In this document: one piece after another, positions 14,130 through 22,121 of the stretch
Layout of the letters: the number at the start of each line of letters is the position of its first letter
Numbering within the stretch: the stretch's first letter is position 1
IMG/VR virus record: IMGVR_UViG_3300035070_002905
Coordinates: 1 to 64,000 of that record
DNA: 64,000 nucleotides
Source of the DNA: a virus
Strand: one strand, 5' to 3'
The notes under the pieces: model-generated
Told to the model about the DNA's origin: nothing
What the model saw: the letters and a program-made list of their open reading frames with translations, nothing else
Database searches by the model: none
Translations under genes and position numbers: made by a program

Positions 14130-15074
14130 ATGTTCGATAAAATTCAAGAAATTAAAGGTTCAGACGATAACGTAATCAAGTATGTCTTCGAGACTACCGG
14201 TGATAGCCCTGCGATCTTCGAAGCGGTACTATACAAGTATCCTACCTACGAAGAGCGTACAGTAATGTGCGTTAGCAGCCAGTCAGGTTGTCCGATGGGT
14301 TGTACCTTCTGTGGTACCGGTAAGTTCTTTAACCGTAACGCTACCGGTGATGAGATCCTAGAGCAGGTCGGCTACATGGCCGCTAAGAATAACATCGCCC
14401 TGCGTGACGTGGAGAAGCTGCAGATCATGGTGATGTCAATGGGTGAACCGGTACTTAACGCCGAGAACCTAGATCATGCCTTCGCTAATATCTACGAAGC
14501 AGTTCCGAATGCACAGCTATTGATCTCTACTGCTGCACCGCGTTCAGATCTCGGCTGGAAGATCATCATGAAGATGTGTGAGCGTATCCCTACGATCGGC
14601 CTACAGTTCAGCGTACACGATTCTACCAATGAAGCCCGTGACCTGATCATGCCGATGCGTGCCAAGTTAACTCTAGAGCAAATCGCCGAGAAGGGTGTAG
14701 AGTTCTACGAGCGTACCGGCCGCCGTCCGTTCTTCAACTACTGTGCACATGCAGGTAATGCTACTGAAGCCGATGCTGCACGATTGGCTACTATGTTCAA
14801 CCCTGAAATCTGGGAGGCCACTATCAGTGTAATCTGTGAAGCCGACGAGACTATGGCCGATGCCGTACAGAACCAGGAAGATATGGTTAACGGATTCTCC
14901 GGCATGCTGGTAGAGCGTGGCTTTAATACCCGTGTATTCAACCCGGCCGGTCAAGATGACATCGGGGGTGGATGTGGGCAACTATGGCAGGTCCAGAAGT
15001 GGGCCGAAGAAAACCCTGAGCTGATGAAGCAGTCGGCTGGTAATAAATGCCTGGAGCGTCGTAATGATTCTTAA
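14130..15074 (+). CDS. rlmN: RlmN/Cfr-like radical SAM RNA methyltransferase
   Basis: 314 residues. It carries the full mechanistic set of RlmN: Cys47-VSSQSG-Cys54 matches the E. coli C118...C125 spacing, Cys54-x3-Cys58-x2-Cys61 binds the 4Fe-4S cluster, GEPVLN (105-110) binds SAM, and DDIGGGCGQL places Cys282 at the position of the methyl-carrying Cys355. RlmN makes m2A2503 in 23S rRNA and m2A37 in some tRNAs; Cfr relatives make C8-methyl A2503. The protein lacks most of the N-terminal accessory domain of bacterial RlmN (384 residues in E. coli). Substrate in the phage is unknown; its own tRNAs are candidates. It overlaps the next gene by 11 bases. Confidence 0.85.
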   Translation: MFDKIQEIKGSDDNVIKYVFETTGDSPAIFEAVLYKYPTYEERTVMCVSSQSGCPMGCTFCGTGKFFNRNATGDEILEQVGYMAAKNNIALRDVEKLQIMVMSMGEPVLNAENLDHAFANIYEAVPNAQLLISTAAPRSDLGWKIIMKMCERIPTIGLQFSVHDSTNEARDLIMPMRAKLTLEQIAEKGVEFYERTGRRPFFNYCAHAGNATEADAARLATMFNPEIWEATISVICEADETMADAVQNQEDMVNGFSGMLVERGFNTRVFNPAGQDDIGGGCGQLWQVQKWAEENPELMKQSAGNKCLERRNDS

Positions 15075-15417
15075 GATTGAAAGTAGCTGTGAATGCGAGC
15101 CTCTCTATCAGCAACACGAAGAAGGCTGGTGGTACTCGGTAGATGCAGGCGACTTGGGTCTTCCCGACCGCCTGGTTAACGCGATAGATGATTGGGCTGG
15201 ACAGCGCTGTATGTTCAACTCCTCTCTGCCATTCGTCGGCGAACTCCTAATGACTGAAAGTCAGCAGAAGGAGATCGACCGTCTGAACGGTATAGCTGCA
15301 GGTATCGCCGAGCTAGTCAAAGCCATCTTCCCTGAGTGGGTGGTATTCTTTAACGATTCAGTAGTTATGGAGGCTGAGTATGACGAGTTACAGGCTCTTC
15401 CGCAACGAAAGCGGTAA
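15064..15417 (+). CDS. hypothetical protein, 117 aa
   Basis: Starts inside the RlmN-like gene. It contains CECEP near the N-terminus and aromatic patches (EEGWWYSVDAG). No recognised domain. It overlaps the next ORF by 38 bases. Confidence 0.55.
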   Translation: MILKIESSCECEPLYQQHEEGWWYSVDAGDLGLPDRLVNAIDDWAGQRCMFNSSLPFVGELLMTESQQKEIDRLNGIAAGIAELVKAIFPEWVVFFNDSVVMEAEYDELQALPQRKR

Positions 15418-15619
15418 GTTTAACATCCAGTATAAGACCCGCTGGTGGCCTTTCTGGAACTTCCTTCGACTGCTGAAGAAGCATAATCGTAAGGTAGATC
15501 CGATGTTCGGTAGCGATATGGACTCCACTAAAGCCGAGGGTACTCGTGAGGAGATGATGGAGATCATCGATAACCTTACTAAAGTTGGTCCAGAGCAGGA
15601 GGTATTCCATGCAAACTAA
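15380..15619 (+). CDS. hypothetical protein, 79 aa
   Basis: Basic, Trp/Phe-rich N-terminal half (TRWWPFWNFLRLLKKHNRK) that could associate with membrane, then an acidic helical tail. Overlaps neighbours at both ends. Function unknown. Confidence 0.5.
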   Translation: MTSYRLFRNESGKFNIQYKTRWWPFWNFLRLLKKHNRKVDPMFGSDMDSTKAEGTREEMMEIIDNLTKVGPEQEVFHAN

Positions 15620-15794
15620 AACGGTGTGCCAGAAGTGCGTCGACGGGTACGGCGATGAAGAGATGATGCTAGGGATGTGCTGCGGCCTTCCCTTGGTTCA
15701 AGTCCCGTGGACTGAAGAGGATTACGAGAATGAGCGTAAGCGCGAAGTAGCTCGTAAGAACATTCTTGAAGCGGCTAAGAAGATGGGCTGGTAA
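15609..15794 (+). CDS. small CxxC protein, 61 aa
   Basis: ATG 15609 is preferred because GGAGG lies upstream at 15599-15603; a start at 15585 would be buried in the previous gene. Residues VCQKC and MCCGL give a possible zinc knuckle; the second half is a charged helix (EEDYENERKREVARKN). Function unknown. Confidence 0.55.
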   Translation: MQTKTVCQKCVDGYGDEEMMLGMCCGLPLVQVPWTEEDYENERKREVARKNILEAAKKMGW

Positions 15795-16216
15795 TGGCTA
15801 AGAAGAAACTGAATCCGATCGCTGCGTATATCGCGCACTGTATCGAATGGGCTCGTATCTGTCGTGAGACGGTTTACGGTAAGAAGATCTTGATTAACGG
15901 TGAAGAGGTCCAGCTGTTTAACTTCGACCTCGATAAAGAGTTCGACTACCACTGCCCTACTCGCTCCGACTCTATCAAGATCAAGGGTGAGTATCGTGGC
16001 TCTGGTACATACAAGGCGTACTATCTCCTTGCCTGTGCCGAGCGTTCAGAGCGTGAAGCAGAACTGCTAGAGCATCAAGGGTTCCTAGAGGAGCTCGAGA
16101 TCCTGGCTATTCGCTGTAACTATAAGGACGGATCTGATCTGATCCGGAAGTCAATGCATTATGATGAAAGTGCTCAAGAGCTTCGCGACAAGCTGTTTGC
16201 GTTGTTTATGCTATAA
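15794..16216 (+). CDS. hypothetical protein, 140 aa
   Basis: Soluble, basic start (MAKKKLNPIAAYIAHCIEWARICRE), mixed charge, long helix near 80-105. No motif recognised. The ATG overlaps the previous TAA. Confidence 0.6.
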   Translation: MAKKKLNPIAAYIAHCIEWARICRETVYGKKILINGEEVQLFNFDLDKEFDYHCPTRSDSIKIKGEYRGSGTYKAYYLLACAERSEREAELLEHQGFLEELEILAIRCNYKDGSDLIRKSMHYDESAQELRDKLFALFML

Positions 16217-16226
16217 GGAAATTCCC

Positions 16227-16460
16227 ATGACACTAGATGAGCTATGGACGGCTCTAGGAAGTCATGACTGGTACTATGATATGTCGGAGGATCCTACCGT
16301 CTATCGTGCCGGTCGTGCAGAAGGAGGTCGCCTGTTCGCGGCCTCTGGACAATCTGAAGAGCATATGCAGATGTATATCGCTTACCAAAAATTCGTATGG
16401 GGCAACGGCCCTGAACCAAAGAGAGAAGACTATGTTTACAGTAACGACTTACTTGCGTGA
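16227..16460 (+). CDS. hypothetical protein, 77 aa
   Basis: ATG 16227 follows AAGGA (16216-16220); the longer frame from 16161 lies within the previous gene. Small acidic, aromatic protein (TALGSHDWYYDMSEDP). Its 3' end overlaps the Prs-like gene by 29 bases, so it is probably coupled to it. Confidence 0.55.
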   Translation: MTLDELWTALGSHDWYYDMSEDPTVYRAGRAEGGRLFAASGQSEEHMQMYIAYQKFVWGNGPEPKREDYVYSNDLLA

Positions 16461-17265
16461 TAATACAATCGTTGAAGAAGTAGAAACCTTCACATTCCCT
16501 GGCGGCGAAGTACAAGTGCGCCTTCCTCTACGTCCGTCAGATGAAGATCCTGTCGAGTGCGTGATCTCTGCTCAGATGATGCGTCCGGAAGATGCGTTCA
16601 CTCTGGCCCTAGTTAAAGGTGCAGTAGAAGCCCGCTACCCTGGCGTAGATATTAGCCTGCGTATGGCTTACGTTCCGTACGCTCGTCAGGACCGTGTATG
16701 CGTTGAAGGTGAGGCTCCGGCTGCACGAGTATTCTGTGAGTTCATTAACTCGTTGAATTTCCGTACGGTTAACATCATGGATCCTCATTCAGATGTAGTC
16801 GGCGCGGTACTAGATCGAGTGGTCATTACCGACCGCAACGATGTAATCCCTGGGACTTCTTTCGGTGAGATGATGCTGCACATCGAAGACGCTGTACTGG
16901 TTAGTCCGGATGCCGGCGCTAATAAGAAGACGTTCGAGCTGGCGTACGATTTAACCGTGCCGATGATTCGTGCCGATAAGAAGCGCTGTGTACGTACCGG
17001 CGATATCCTTGAGACGGAAGTCTTCGGTGATGTAGAAGGTAAGGTCTGCTTCATTGCAGATGATATTGCCGATGGCGGTGCTACATTCATGTTCCTTGCG
17101 CGTGCTCTGAAAGAGAAGGGTGCTGCAGAGGTTCACCTATGGGTTACCCACGGTATCTTCAGCAAGGGCGTAGAGTATCTGTTCGCGGATATCGATACGA
17201 TCCACACAACTAACTCATGGCCTCAAGATGAGATCTCTGGCCTACACGTAGAGGAAATCGTATGA
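16432..17265 (+). CDS. prs: ribose-phosphate pyrophosphokinase-like (Prs or Adps-type)
   Basis: 277 residues from ATG 16432. PRPP-synthetase features: MAYVPYARQDRV (79-89, ATP-binding flexible-loop start), MDPHSD (116-121), SPDAGANKK (158-166), and the PRPP loop CFIADDIADGGATF (206-219). Bacterial Prs makes PRPP from ribose-5-phosphate and ATP; it is about 315 residues, so this is a short form. In the described phage NAD-reconstitution pathway NARP1 a Prs-like enzyme (Adps) instead pyrophosphorylates ADP-ribose, working with a NAMPT-like partner. The NAMPT-like gene one position downstream makes that reading possible. Sequence alone does not settle the substrate. Confidence 0.88.
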   Translation: MFTVTTYLRDNTIVEEVETFTFPGGEVQVRLPLRPSDEDPVECVISAQMMRPEDAFTLALVKGAVEARYPGVDISLRMAYVPYARQDRVCVEGEAPAARVFCEFINSLNFRTVNIMDPHSDVVGAVLDRVVITDRNDVIPGTSFGEMMLHIEDAVLVSPDAGANKKTFELAYDLTVPMIRADKKRCVRTGDILETEVFGDVEGKVCFIADDIADGGATFMFLARALKEKGAAEVHLWVTHGIFSKGVEYLFADIDTIHTTNSWPQDEISGLHVEEIV

Positions 17266-18041
17266 GCCTAGCTAAACTTAAGGAAGCCTTTGGGAACGAC
17301 GGCGATGCACCTCTTAGTAGCCTACTTCGCCATAAGCGTTACATGGAGATCTACCCTTTCATCTATATCGAGAAGGGGTTGGCTCGTAAGGAGTTAGAGC
17401 TTAACATGGTCCTCTGTAAGTCTAAGGAAGACCTTGAGTACAGCGAAGAGCATGGCCATATGATGTACGTCGGGTCTGGTCGTCATGAATTCAAAGTGAC
17501 TACCTGTACGGCAGATGATCAGGCCGAGTTCGACGAGTTCGTAGAAGGCTGGTACAATACGGCCGACCTTCCTCGACCTGATCCTATGGTTCCAGTCGTC
17601 CAGGATATCATCGATCTACCGGTACTCAGTACTCGTACGATCGGCGAGGTAGCTATGGCCTTCGACGACGATGTACTATTCGACATTCAGTACTCGGCTA
17701 CGCAGTCGATCTACGAAGAGCATCCTGATGTTAAGATCGAAAAGATCATGCAGTACACTACTGAGTACGGTAAGTACGGCCAGGAAGTCTACCGTCTAGC
17801 TTACTTCGGTAAGGTGTTCGGATTCCTTACTAGCTCTGGTAAATACCTAGATACATACACTGCGTATATTCTAGACGAGCACACTTATAAGTGTTTCTGT
17901 ACGATGCTCGAAAATGAATACTGGGAGAAAGACGAGTGGACTGGTACCGCTGAACTTACTCCCGACTCTCCACTAACATTCTTAAGCGACCAACTGCTAG
18001 ATGCTCTAGCGGAAGGCGACTCAATCGATCAAACTCATTAA
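17262..18041 (+). CDS. hypothetical protein between Prs- and NAMPT-like genes
   Basis: 259 residues, acidic and soluble, starting in an ATGA overlap with the Prs-like gene and ending 10 bases before the NAMPT-like gene. No motif I recognise. Its position inside a NAD-related operon suggests an accessory or regulatory part in that pathway, which is inference from context only. Confidence 0.7.
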   Translation: MSLAKLKEAFGNDGDAPLSSLLRHKRYMEIYPFIYIEKGLARKELELNMVLCKSKEDLEYSEEHGHMMYVGSGRHEFKVTTCTADDQAEFDEFVEGWYNTADLPRPDPMVPVVQDIIDLPVLSTRTIGEVAMAFDDDVLFDIQYSATQSIYEEHPDVKIEKIMQYTTEYGKYGQEVYRLAYFGKVFGFLTSSGKYLDTYTAYILDEHTYKCFCTMLENEYWEKDEWTGTAELTPDSPLTFLSDQLLDALAEGDSIDQTH

Positions 18042-18051
18042 GGAAATCATC

Positions 18052-20058
18052 ATGGAAATTACACTAGAACAGCTACGCGCAAACTACCTAGAAGCAGCAA
18101 TGGTATTCGAAGTACCTGCAGAAGCAATGACTGACTCTTACAAGATCGGTATGTCTATGCTACACGAACTAAGCATCTTCGGTTGCCTGGTAGAGATCGC
18201 TAACTCGTACTCTAACTTCACTCCTCGTAAGAATGCCTACATGGAATTCTGTGAGCTGAGCGATGAGCACATCGTCGTGTACGGTACTCGTGAGAGCTAC
18301 CAGGTGATCGTCGATATGTGGGACCGTACGTTCTTCAAGGTAGACCAGAAGCTGGCTATGAAGCGTCTGCGTCGTCGTACCCGTAACCACTTCGGTTCAA
18401 TTGCAGAGCACAGTAAGTTCCTGCACGATATGAAGTCGCTGCACGACCTAGGCTACCTGCCGCTTGAAGTCCGTGCGATTGACGAAGGTACTAAGTACCC
18501 GATCGGTCTGCCGGTATTCACCGTTAAGGCTACAGTAGACGGCTACGGCTGGTTGGTGAACTTTACCGAGACGTTATCGTCAGGTCTGATCTGGCCGATG
18601 ATCAACACGGCTACTAAGATCGAGCAGTTCTTCCTACAGGCTAAACACTACGGTGAGCTGTCTGCACCTCAGGAAGTAGTTGACATGTGGCTACCTATCT
18701 GTATCCACGAGTTCGGTATGCGCGGCTACCGTGGTCCTCAGGATCAGATCCGTACATCTTCGTGTCATAACCTGTTCTTCCTCGGTTCAGATACGATCGG
18801 TACAATCGACTTCTTCGAGCACTACTACGGCGCCGACTCGGATACCGCTCCGATTGCCGTAAGTGTACGTGCCTCTGAGCATGCAGATATCAGCCGTATG
18901 CTGAGCCTGTTCCGCCATATCGCACAGAAGGCAATTGACGAAGATGCGATTACCCATAAGTGTGTGGCGGTAATGAAGACTGCAGAGGAGCAGGCTAACT
19001 TCAAGATCTCTACTCTAGGAGAAGGAGAGTGCGTTAAGGGTTACCGTGGAGGTTACTTTGAGAATATCGATGAAGATCCTGCAGAGGTCTTCCCGATCCA
19101 TGTCGATCCTCAGGATGTTCTGGATAATACTGAGTTCTACGTGCTGAAATACTTCGTAGATAATTCTACCGGCATCATGTCGTATGTATCTGATACGGAG
19201 AACTACTACCGCCTGCTTAACGAGTACGGTGCGCAACTTAAGGGTGCTATCGAGAACCGTGAAGCTCGTGAAGACGGTCAACCGCCTATCCTCGTGTTCC
19301 GTCCCGATAGCTCTCGCCATACTCCTCTTAACGTAATCTGTGGTTACCAGATCTTCGAGCATATGAGCGATTACTCTAAGGGTGATTACGTTACGTATGA
19401 TAATCGACATGATGATAACATCGTCGTCAAGAATGGTAAAGGCGAGTACTACCTTGCGAAGTTCAGCGGATGGGCTCCGGGCAAGTATCACTACTTGATC
19501 GGTGAACAGATCACTAAAGAAGAAGCGCAGGGTTCACTGGTAAGCCTATGGAATACCTTCGGTGGTGCAGAAGTGGAAACTCCTGCCGGTCTGATGAAGT
19601 TGATTAATCCTGCAGTAGGCTTGATCTACGGCGAGGCTATCAGCCAGAAGCACCAGAAGGAGATCTACGAGCGCATGATCGAGATGGGCTTCTCTGCAGT
19701 TAACGTATTGATGGGCAAGGGTTCTTATGCTTCGCTTGAGAATTCTACACGTGACCTATTCTCTATGTCGTACAAGCAGACGTTCTCTGAAGCGATCATC
19801 GACGGCGAACGCGTTAACCTTGAGCAGCAGAAGACTCCGATGGGAGACATGAGCAAGAAGTCGGCTAAGGGTCTACTATGTGTACCTTACGTAGATCCGC
19901 TACTAGGGTTCGTCTTAGAGCAGGAAGTTAGCGAAGAGCGTGAGCAGGAAGGTTGCTTGACTCTGCTACTGCGCAACGGCGTATTCTACAAGAACCAGAC
20001 GTTGGATGATATCAAAGCCAACTACGCGTCTAACACTTACTACCACCTGGAGAAGTAA
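18052..20058 (+). CDS. nadV: nicotinamide phosphoribosyltransferase-like (NadV/Namat-type)
   Basis: 668 residues. NAMPT-family hallmarks: NSYSNFTPRKNAY near 48 (substrate-binding start), KIEQF after a PMINTATK segment, HEFGMRGYRG near 219, SVRASEHADISRML near 272, FRPDSSRHT near 416, and GLIYGEAIS near 524 followed by a FSAVNVLMGKGSY glycine loop. These enzymes join nicotinamide to PRPP to make NMN. The protein is about 170 residues longer than usual NadV/NAMPT (460-500). In the NARP1 pathway the NAMPT-like enzyme (Namat) joins nicotinamide to ADP-ribose pyrophosphate to give NAD directly. The AAGGA RBS at 18041-18045 and operon with a Prs-like gene support a joint role. Confidence 0.88.
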   Translation: MEITLEQLRANYLEAAMVFEVPAEAMTDSYKIGMSMLHELSIFGCLVEIANSYSNFTPRKNAYMEFCELSDEHIVVYGTRESYQVIVDMWDRTFFKVDQKLAMKRLRRRTRNHFGSIAEHSKFLHDMKSLHDLGYLPLEVRAIDEGTKYPIGLPVFTVKATVDGYGWLVNFTETLSSGLIWPMINTATKIEQFFLQAKHYGELSAPQEVVDMWLPICIHEFGMRGYRGPQDQIRTSSCHNLFFLGSDTIGTIDFFEHYYGADSDTAPIAVSVRASEHADISRMLSLFRHIAQKAIDEDAITHKCVAVMKTAEEQANFKISTLGEGECVKGYRGGYFENIDEDPAEVFPIHVDPQDVLDNTEFYVLKYFVDNSTGIMSYVSDTENYYRLLNEYGAQLKGAIENREAREDGQPPILVFRPDSSRHTPLNVICGYQIFEHMSDYSKGDYVTYDNRHDDNIVVKNGKGEYYLAKFSGWAPGKYHYLIGEQITKEEAQGSLVSLWNTFGGAEVETPAGLMKLINPAVGLIYGEAISQKHQKEIYERMIEMGFSAVNVLMGKGSYASLENSTRDLFSMSYKQTFSEAIIDGERVNLEQQKTPMGDMSKKSAKGLLCVPYVDPLLGFVLEQEVSEEREQEGCLTLLLRNGVFYKNQTLDDIKANYASNTYYHLEK

Positions 20059-20396
20059 TGGAATTCATCGACGTATGCGGTAAGACAAGCGTCGACGCAA
20101 GCACCGGGGAGCGCTCTACACGCCTCCTGGCGCCTGGCGTCATTCTATATCAAGTAAACGTATTATGGCAGACTCCGAGAGTAGATGAGTTAGAAGTAAT
20201 ACACAGCGATGGTCGAGAGGTTATGCTACGTAACACTTCCACACAGGCTGCTAGTCTGGTCAACTGGAAGAAGATCGTGTTTAACGATACGGCTGCCTGC
20301 TACTTTGCCCACAAGAGCGATGCGTTCTTGATGGCTCTTGAACATTACAAAACTGTAACCGCTAAGGTAGGTATAGCCTGCCAAGAATTGGAGTAA
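20058..20396 (+). CDS. hypothetical protein, 112 aa
   Basis: Starts on the stop of the NAMPT-like gene (TAATG). Soluble, mixed alpha/beta (STRLLAPGVILYQVNVLW), no recognised motif. Probably part of the same transcript. Confidence 0.6.
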   Translation: MEFIDVCGKTSVDASTGERSTRLLAPGVILYQVNVLWQTPRVDELEVIHSDGREVMLRNTSTQAASLVNWKKIVFNDTAACYFAHKSDAFLMALEHYKTVTAKVGIACQELE

Positions 20397-20400
20397 CACA

Positions 20401-20868
20401 ATGAGCCTATACACAACTATTAAAGCAGATCTACTGGCGTCACGTAAAAGCGGTGACACTTCTCGTACAAGCGACTTGATCGGCATCATCGACGGTGCAG
20501 ATAAGCGTCTGGATACTCAGAACGAAGTGATCCGTAAGAAGTGCAAGAAGACTGGCACTGACTTCGCTCCGTTGGTAATGACCGACGAGCTGGTGATCGC
20601 CGAGATCAAGAACCAGGTGAAAAACCTTAACGAATCAATCGATCAGGTGAACAACCCGTACGCTGAAGGTTGCATGTCGGTTACGGTAATTCGTCTGGAA
20701 GAGTACCTTCCGAAGCAACTTACCGAAGCAGAGCTGACGGCTAAGATCTACGGACTGGAGTTCAGTAATATCGGTCAGGGTATGCAGGCAATCGTTAAGC
20801 TTGCCGCTGACGAAGACTTTGACTTCGATAAGGGTATGGCTAGCAAGATCATTCGAGGCAGCCTATGA
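20401..20868 (+). CDS. yqeY: YqeY/GatB-tail family protein
   Basis: 155 residues, the full length of YqeY proteins. The MSLYTTIKADLLASRKSGD start and the VIRLEEYLPKQLTEAELTAKI segment near 97-117 are characteristic. YqeY domains resemble the tail domain of GatB and are thought to bind tRNA; the cellular role is not defined. In a phage with many tRNA genes, a tRNA-linked role is plausible. It overlaps the next gene by 4 bases. Confidence 0.7.
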   Translation: MSLYTTIKADLLASRKSGDTSRTSDLIGIIDGADKRLDTQNEVIRKKCKKTGTDFAPLVMTDELVIAEIKNQVKNLNESIDQVNNPYAEGCMSVTVIRLEEYLPKQLTEAELTAKIYGLEFSNIGQGMQAIVKLAADEDFDFDKGMASKIIRGSL

Positions 20869-21116
20869 GATCCATTAAGCAGCTAGACAAAGAGCGATCC
20901 GAGCTCCATAAGCTAGTAGACGACGCCTATTGGAATAAGCGTCGTGAGCTTCAAGCAGAGTGCCCTCACGATAACGAAGGGCGCTTCAAAGACGATCGCG
21001 ACATCCATCCCCATAACGGAGATGAGATAGGCGATGCCTATTGGATTTGCAGTAACTGTGATCGACATATTATTCTCACCGACGAGCAGTACAGAAATAA
21101 GGTGAAACCGGTATGA
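20865..21116 (+). CDS. small zinc-binding-like protein, 83 aa
   Basis: Residues ECPHDNEG ... HPHN ... WICSNCDRH supply a C/H set (C-x-H, CxxC-xx-H) suggesting a treble-clef-like zinc site. Basic N-terminal helix. Function unknown. Confidence 0.6.
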   Translation: MRSIKQLDKERSELHKLVDDAYWNKRRELQAECPHDNEGRFKDDRDIHPHNGDEIGDAYWICSNCDRHIILTDEQYRNKVKPV

Positions 21117-21175
21117 TTTGGAACTGGGGTGGATTTCCTAACGGCGGCAGCACTAGACCGCCAAAACGTAAGTAA
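21113..21175 (+). CDS. 20-aa micro-protein
   Basis: Encodes MIWNWGGFPNGGSTRPPKRK in an ATGA overlap with the preceding stop. Trp/Gly-rich, then basic. Coupling supports translation; no function recognised. It could also be only a spacer before the next RBS (AAGGA at 21174-21178). Confidence 0.35.
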   Translation: MIWNWGGFPNGGSTRPPKRK

Positions 21176-21184
21176 GGATTAACA

Positions 21185-21424
21185 ATGAGCTTTAAAGCAT
21201 ACGCAGTAGATATCTTCAACGTACTCCGCGGAGTGCAGGTTAAATCTGACGTGGAACTTCAGCACGCCTACCGTACCTATACGATCGATTGTAAGAAAAG
21301 CGATTGGCCGGCAATGGGTTACGACGAATGGTATCTTAGCGGATATCGCAAAGCAATGCACGAGGGCAGGGCCTGCTACCGTGTACCTAACACTAACGAC
21401 ATTCTATTCTACGTGGAGGTGTAA
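21185..21424 (+). CDS. tandem paralogue 1, 79 aa
   Basis: Contains YRTYTIDCKKSD...MGYDEWYLSGYRKAMHEGRACYRVP. The next gene has the same layout (YVLYRKDC...MSYDEFWASGYRRCTWRGRLCY), so the two arose by tandem duplication. Aromatic/basic, one or two conserved Cys; function unknown. Confidence 0.65.
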   Translation: MSFKAYAVDIFNVLRGVQVKSDVELQHAYRTYTIDCKKSDWPAMGYDEWYLSGYRKAMHEGRACYRVPNTNDILFYVEV

Positions 21425-21658
21425 ATGTCATTCATTAAATGGTTAATTGATTATCTAAGCGAAAAGCCTGTAGATACTTCTCATCACGAAGCCGATCTTC
21501 GTGCCCAGTACGTACTGTACCGTAAAGACTGCGCTGCGGTTAACACGGAAGCAATGAGCTACGATGAGTTCTGGGCGAGCGGCTATCGTCGCTGTACATG
21601 GCGTGGCCGTCTGTGCTATGCTAAACCTGGCACAACTGAAGTACTGATGTATGCTTAG
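21425..21658 (+). CDS. tandem paralogue 2, 77 aa
   Basis: Second member of the pair, starting directly after the stop of the first. Conserved features are an N-terminal amphipathic stretch (FIKWLIDYLSEK), a DC motif, MSYDEFWxSGYR and GRLCYxxP. No family known to me. Confidence 0.65.
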   Translation: MSFIKWLIDYLSEKPVDTSHHEADLRAQYVLYRKDCAAVNTEAMSYDEFWASGYRRCTWRGRLCYAKPGTTEVLMYA

Positions 21659-22121
21659 TAGTGAAGCGCAGGCTGAGTGTCTTGCAGGTGAGCGTCAGGG
21701 TTGTCATTCCAGTCGCCACTGGTACAACGTAAGTCGAGTGGCCGTACTTCTGGCTATGCAAAACGGAGGTGACCCTGCGGTCGCCTCTGCCTTCGGCTGG
21801 TACCATGACTGTCGTCGAGAGAATGATAACGAAGATCCCGACCATGGTAATCGTGGCGCTGTACTGGCGATGAAGCACTGGCAGGCCGGCTGGCTGGACC
21901 TTACTAAGGATCAACTGGACGTACTGCTATTCGCATGTCAATGGCATACTGCAGGGCATCTAGACGATGATCCTACCGTCCAAGCCTGTTGGGATGCCGA
22001 TCGCCTAGACCTACCTCGAGTAGGAAAAATCGTAGACCCGTACTACTTAAATACGGACACTGCCAAAGAAATGGTTAAACTAATTGGTACACAATATATT
22101 GGAGTATGTGACTGTGGCTAA
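21651..22121 (+). CDS. HD-domain phosphohydrolase-like protein
   Basis: 156 residues. HSSRHWYNVSRV (His19/His23 region), FGWYHDCRRENDNEDPDHG (HD near 53-54) and later DADRLDLPRVG (third metal-ligand Asp) give the H...HD...D pattern of HD phosphohydrolases, which cleave nucleotides or RNA 2',3' phosphates. Substrate unknown. It overlaps both neighbours and is paired with a CYTH protein, another phosphate-ester enzyme. Confidence 0.7.
   Translation: MLSSEAQAECLAGERQGCHSSRHWYNVSRVAVLLAMQNGGDPAVASAFGWYHDCRRENDNEDPDHGNRGAVLAMKHWQAGWLDLTKDQLDVLLFACQWHTAGHLDDDPTVQACWDADRLDLPRVGKIVDPYYLNTDTAKEMVKLIGTQYIGVCDCG

Noticed and set aside
22084-22113. Upstream start for the CYTH protein
   Set aside because: It lies inside the HD gene, lacks an RBS, and would put residues before the N-terminal ExExK motif that normally begins the domain.
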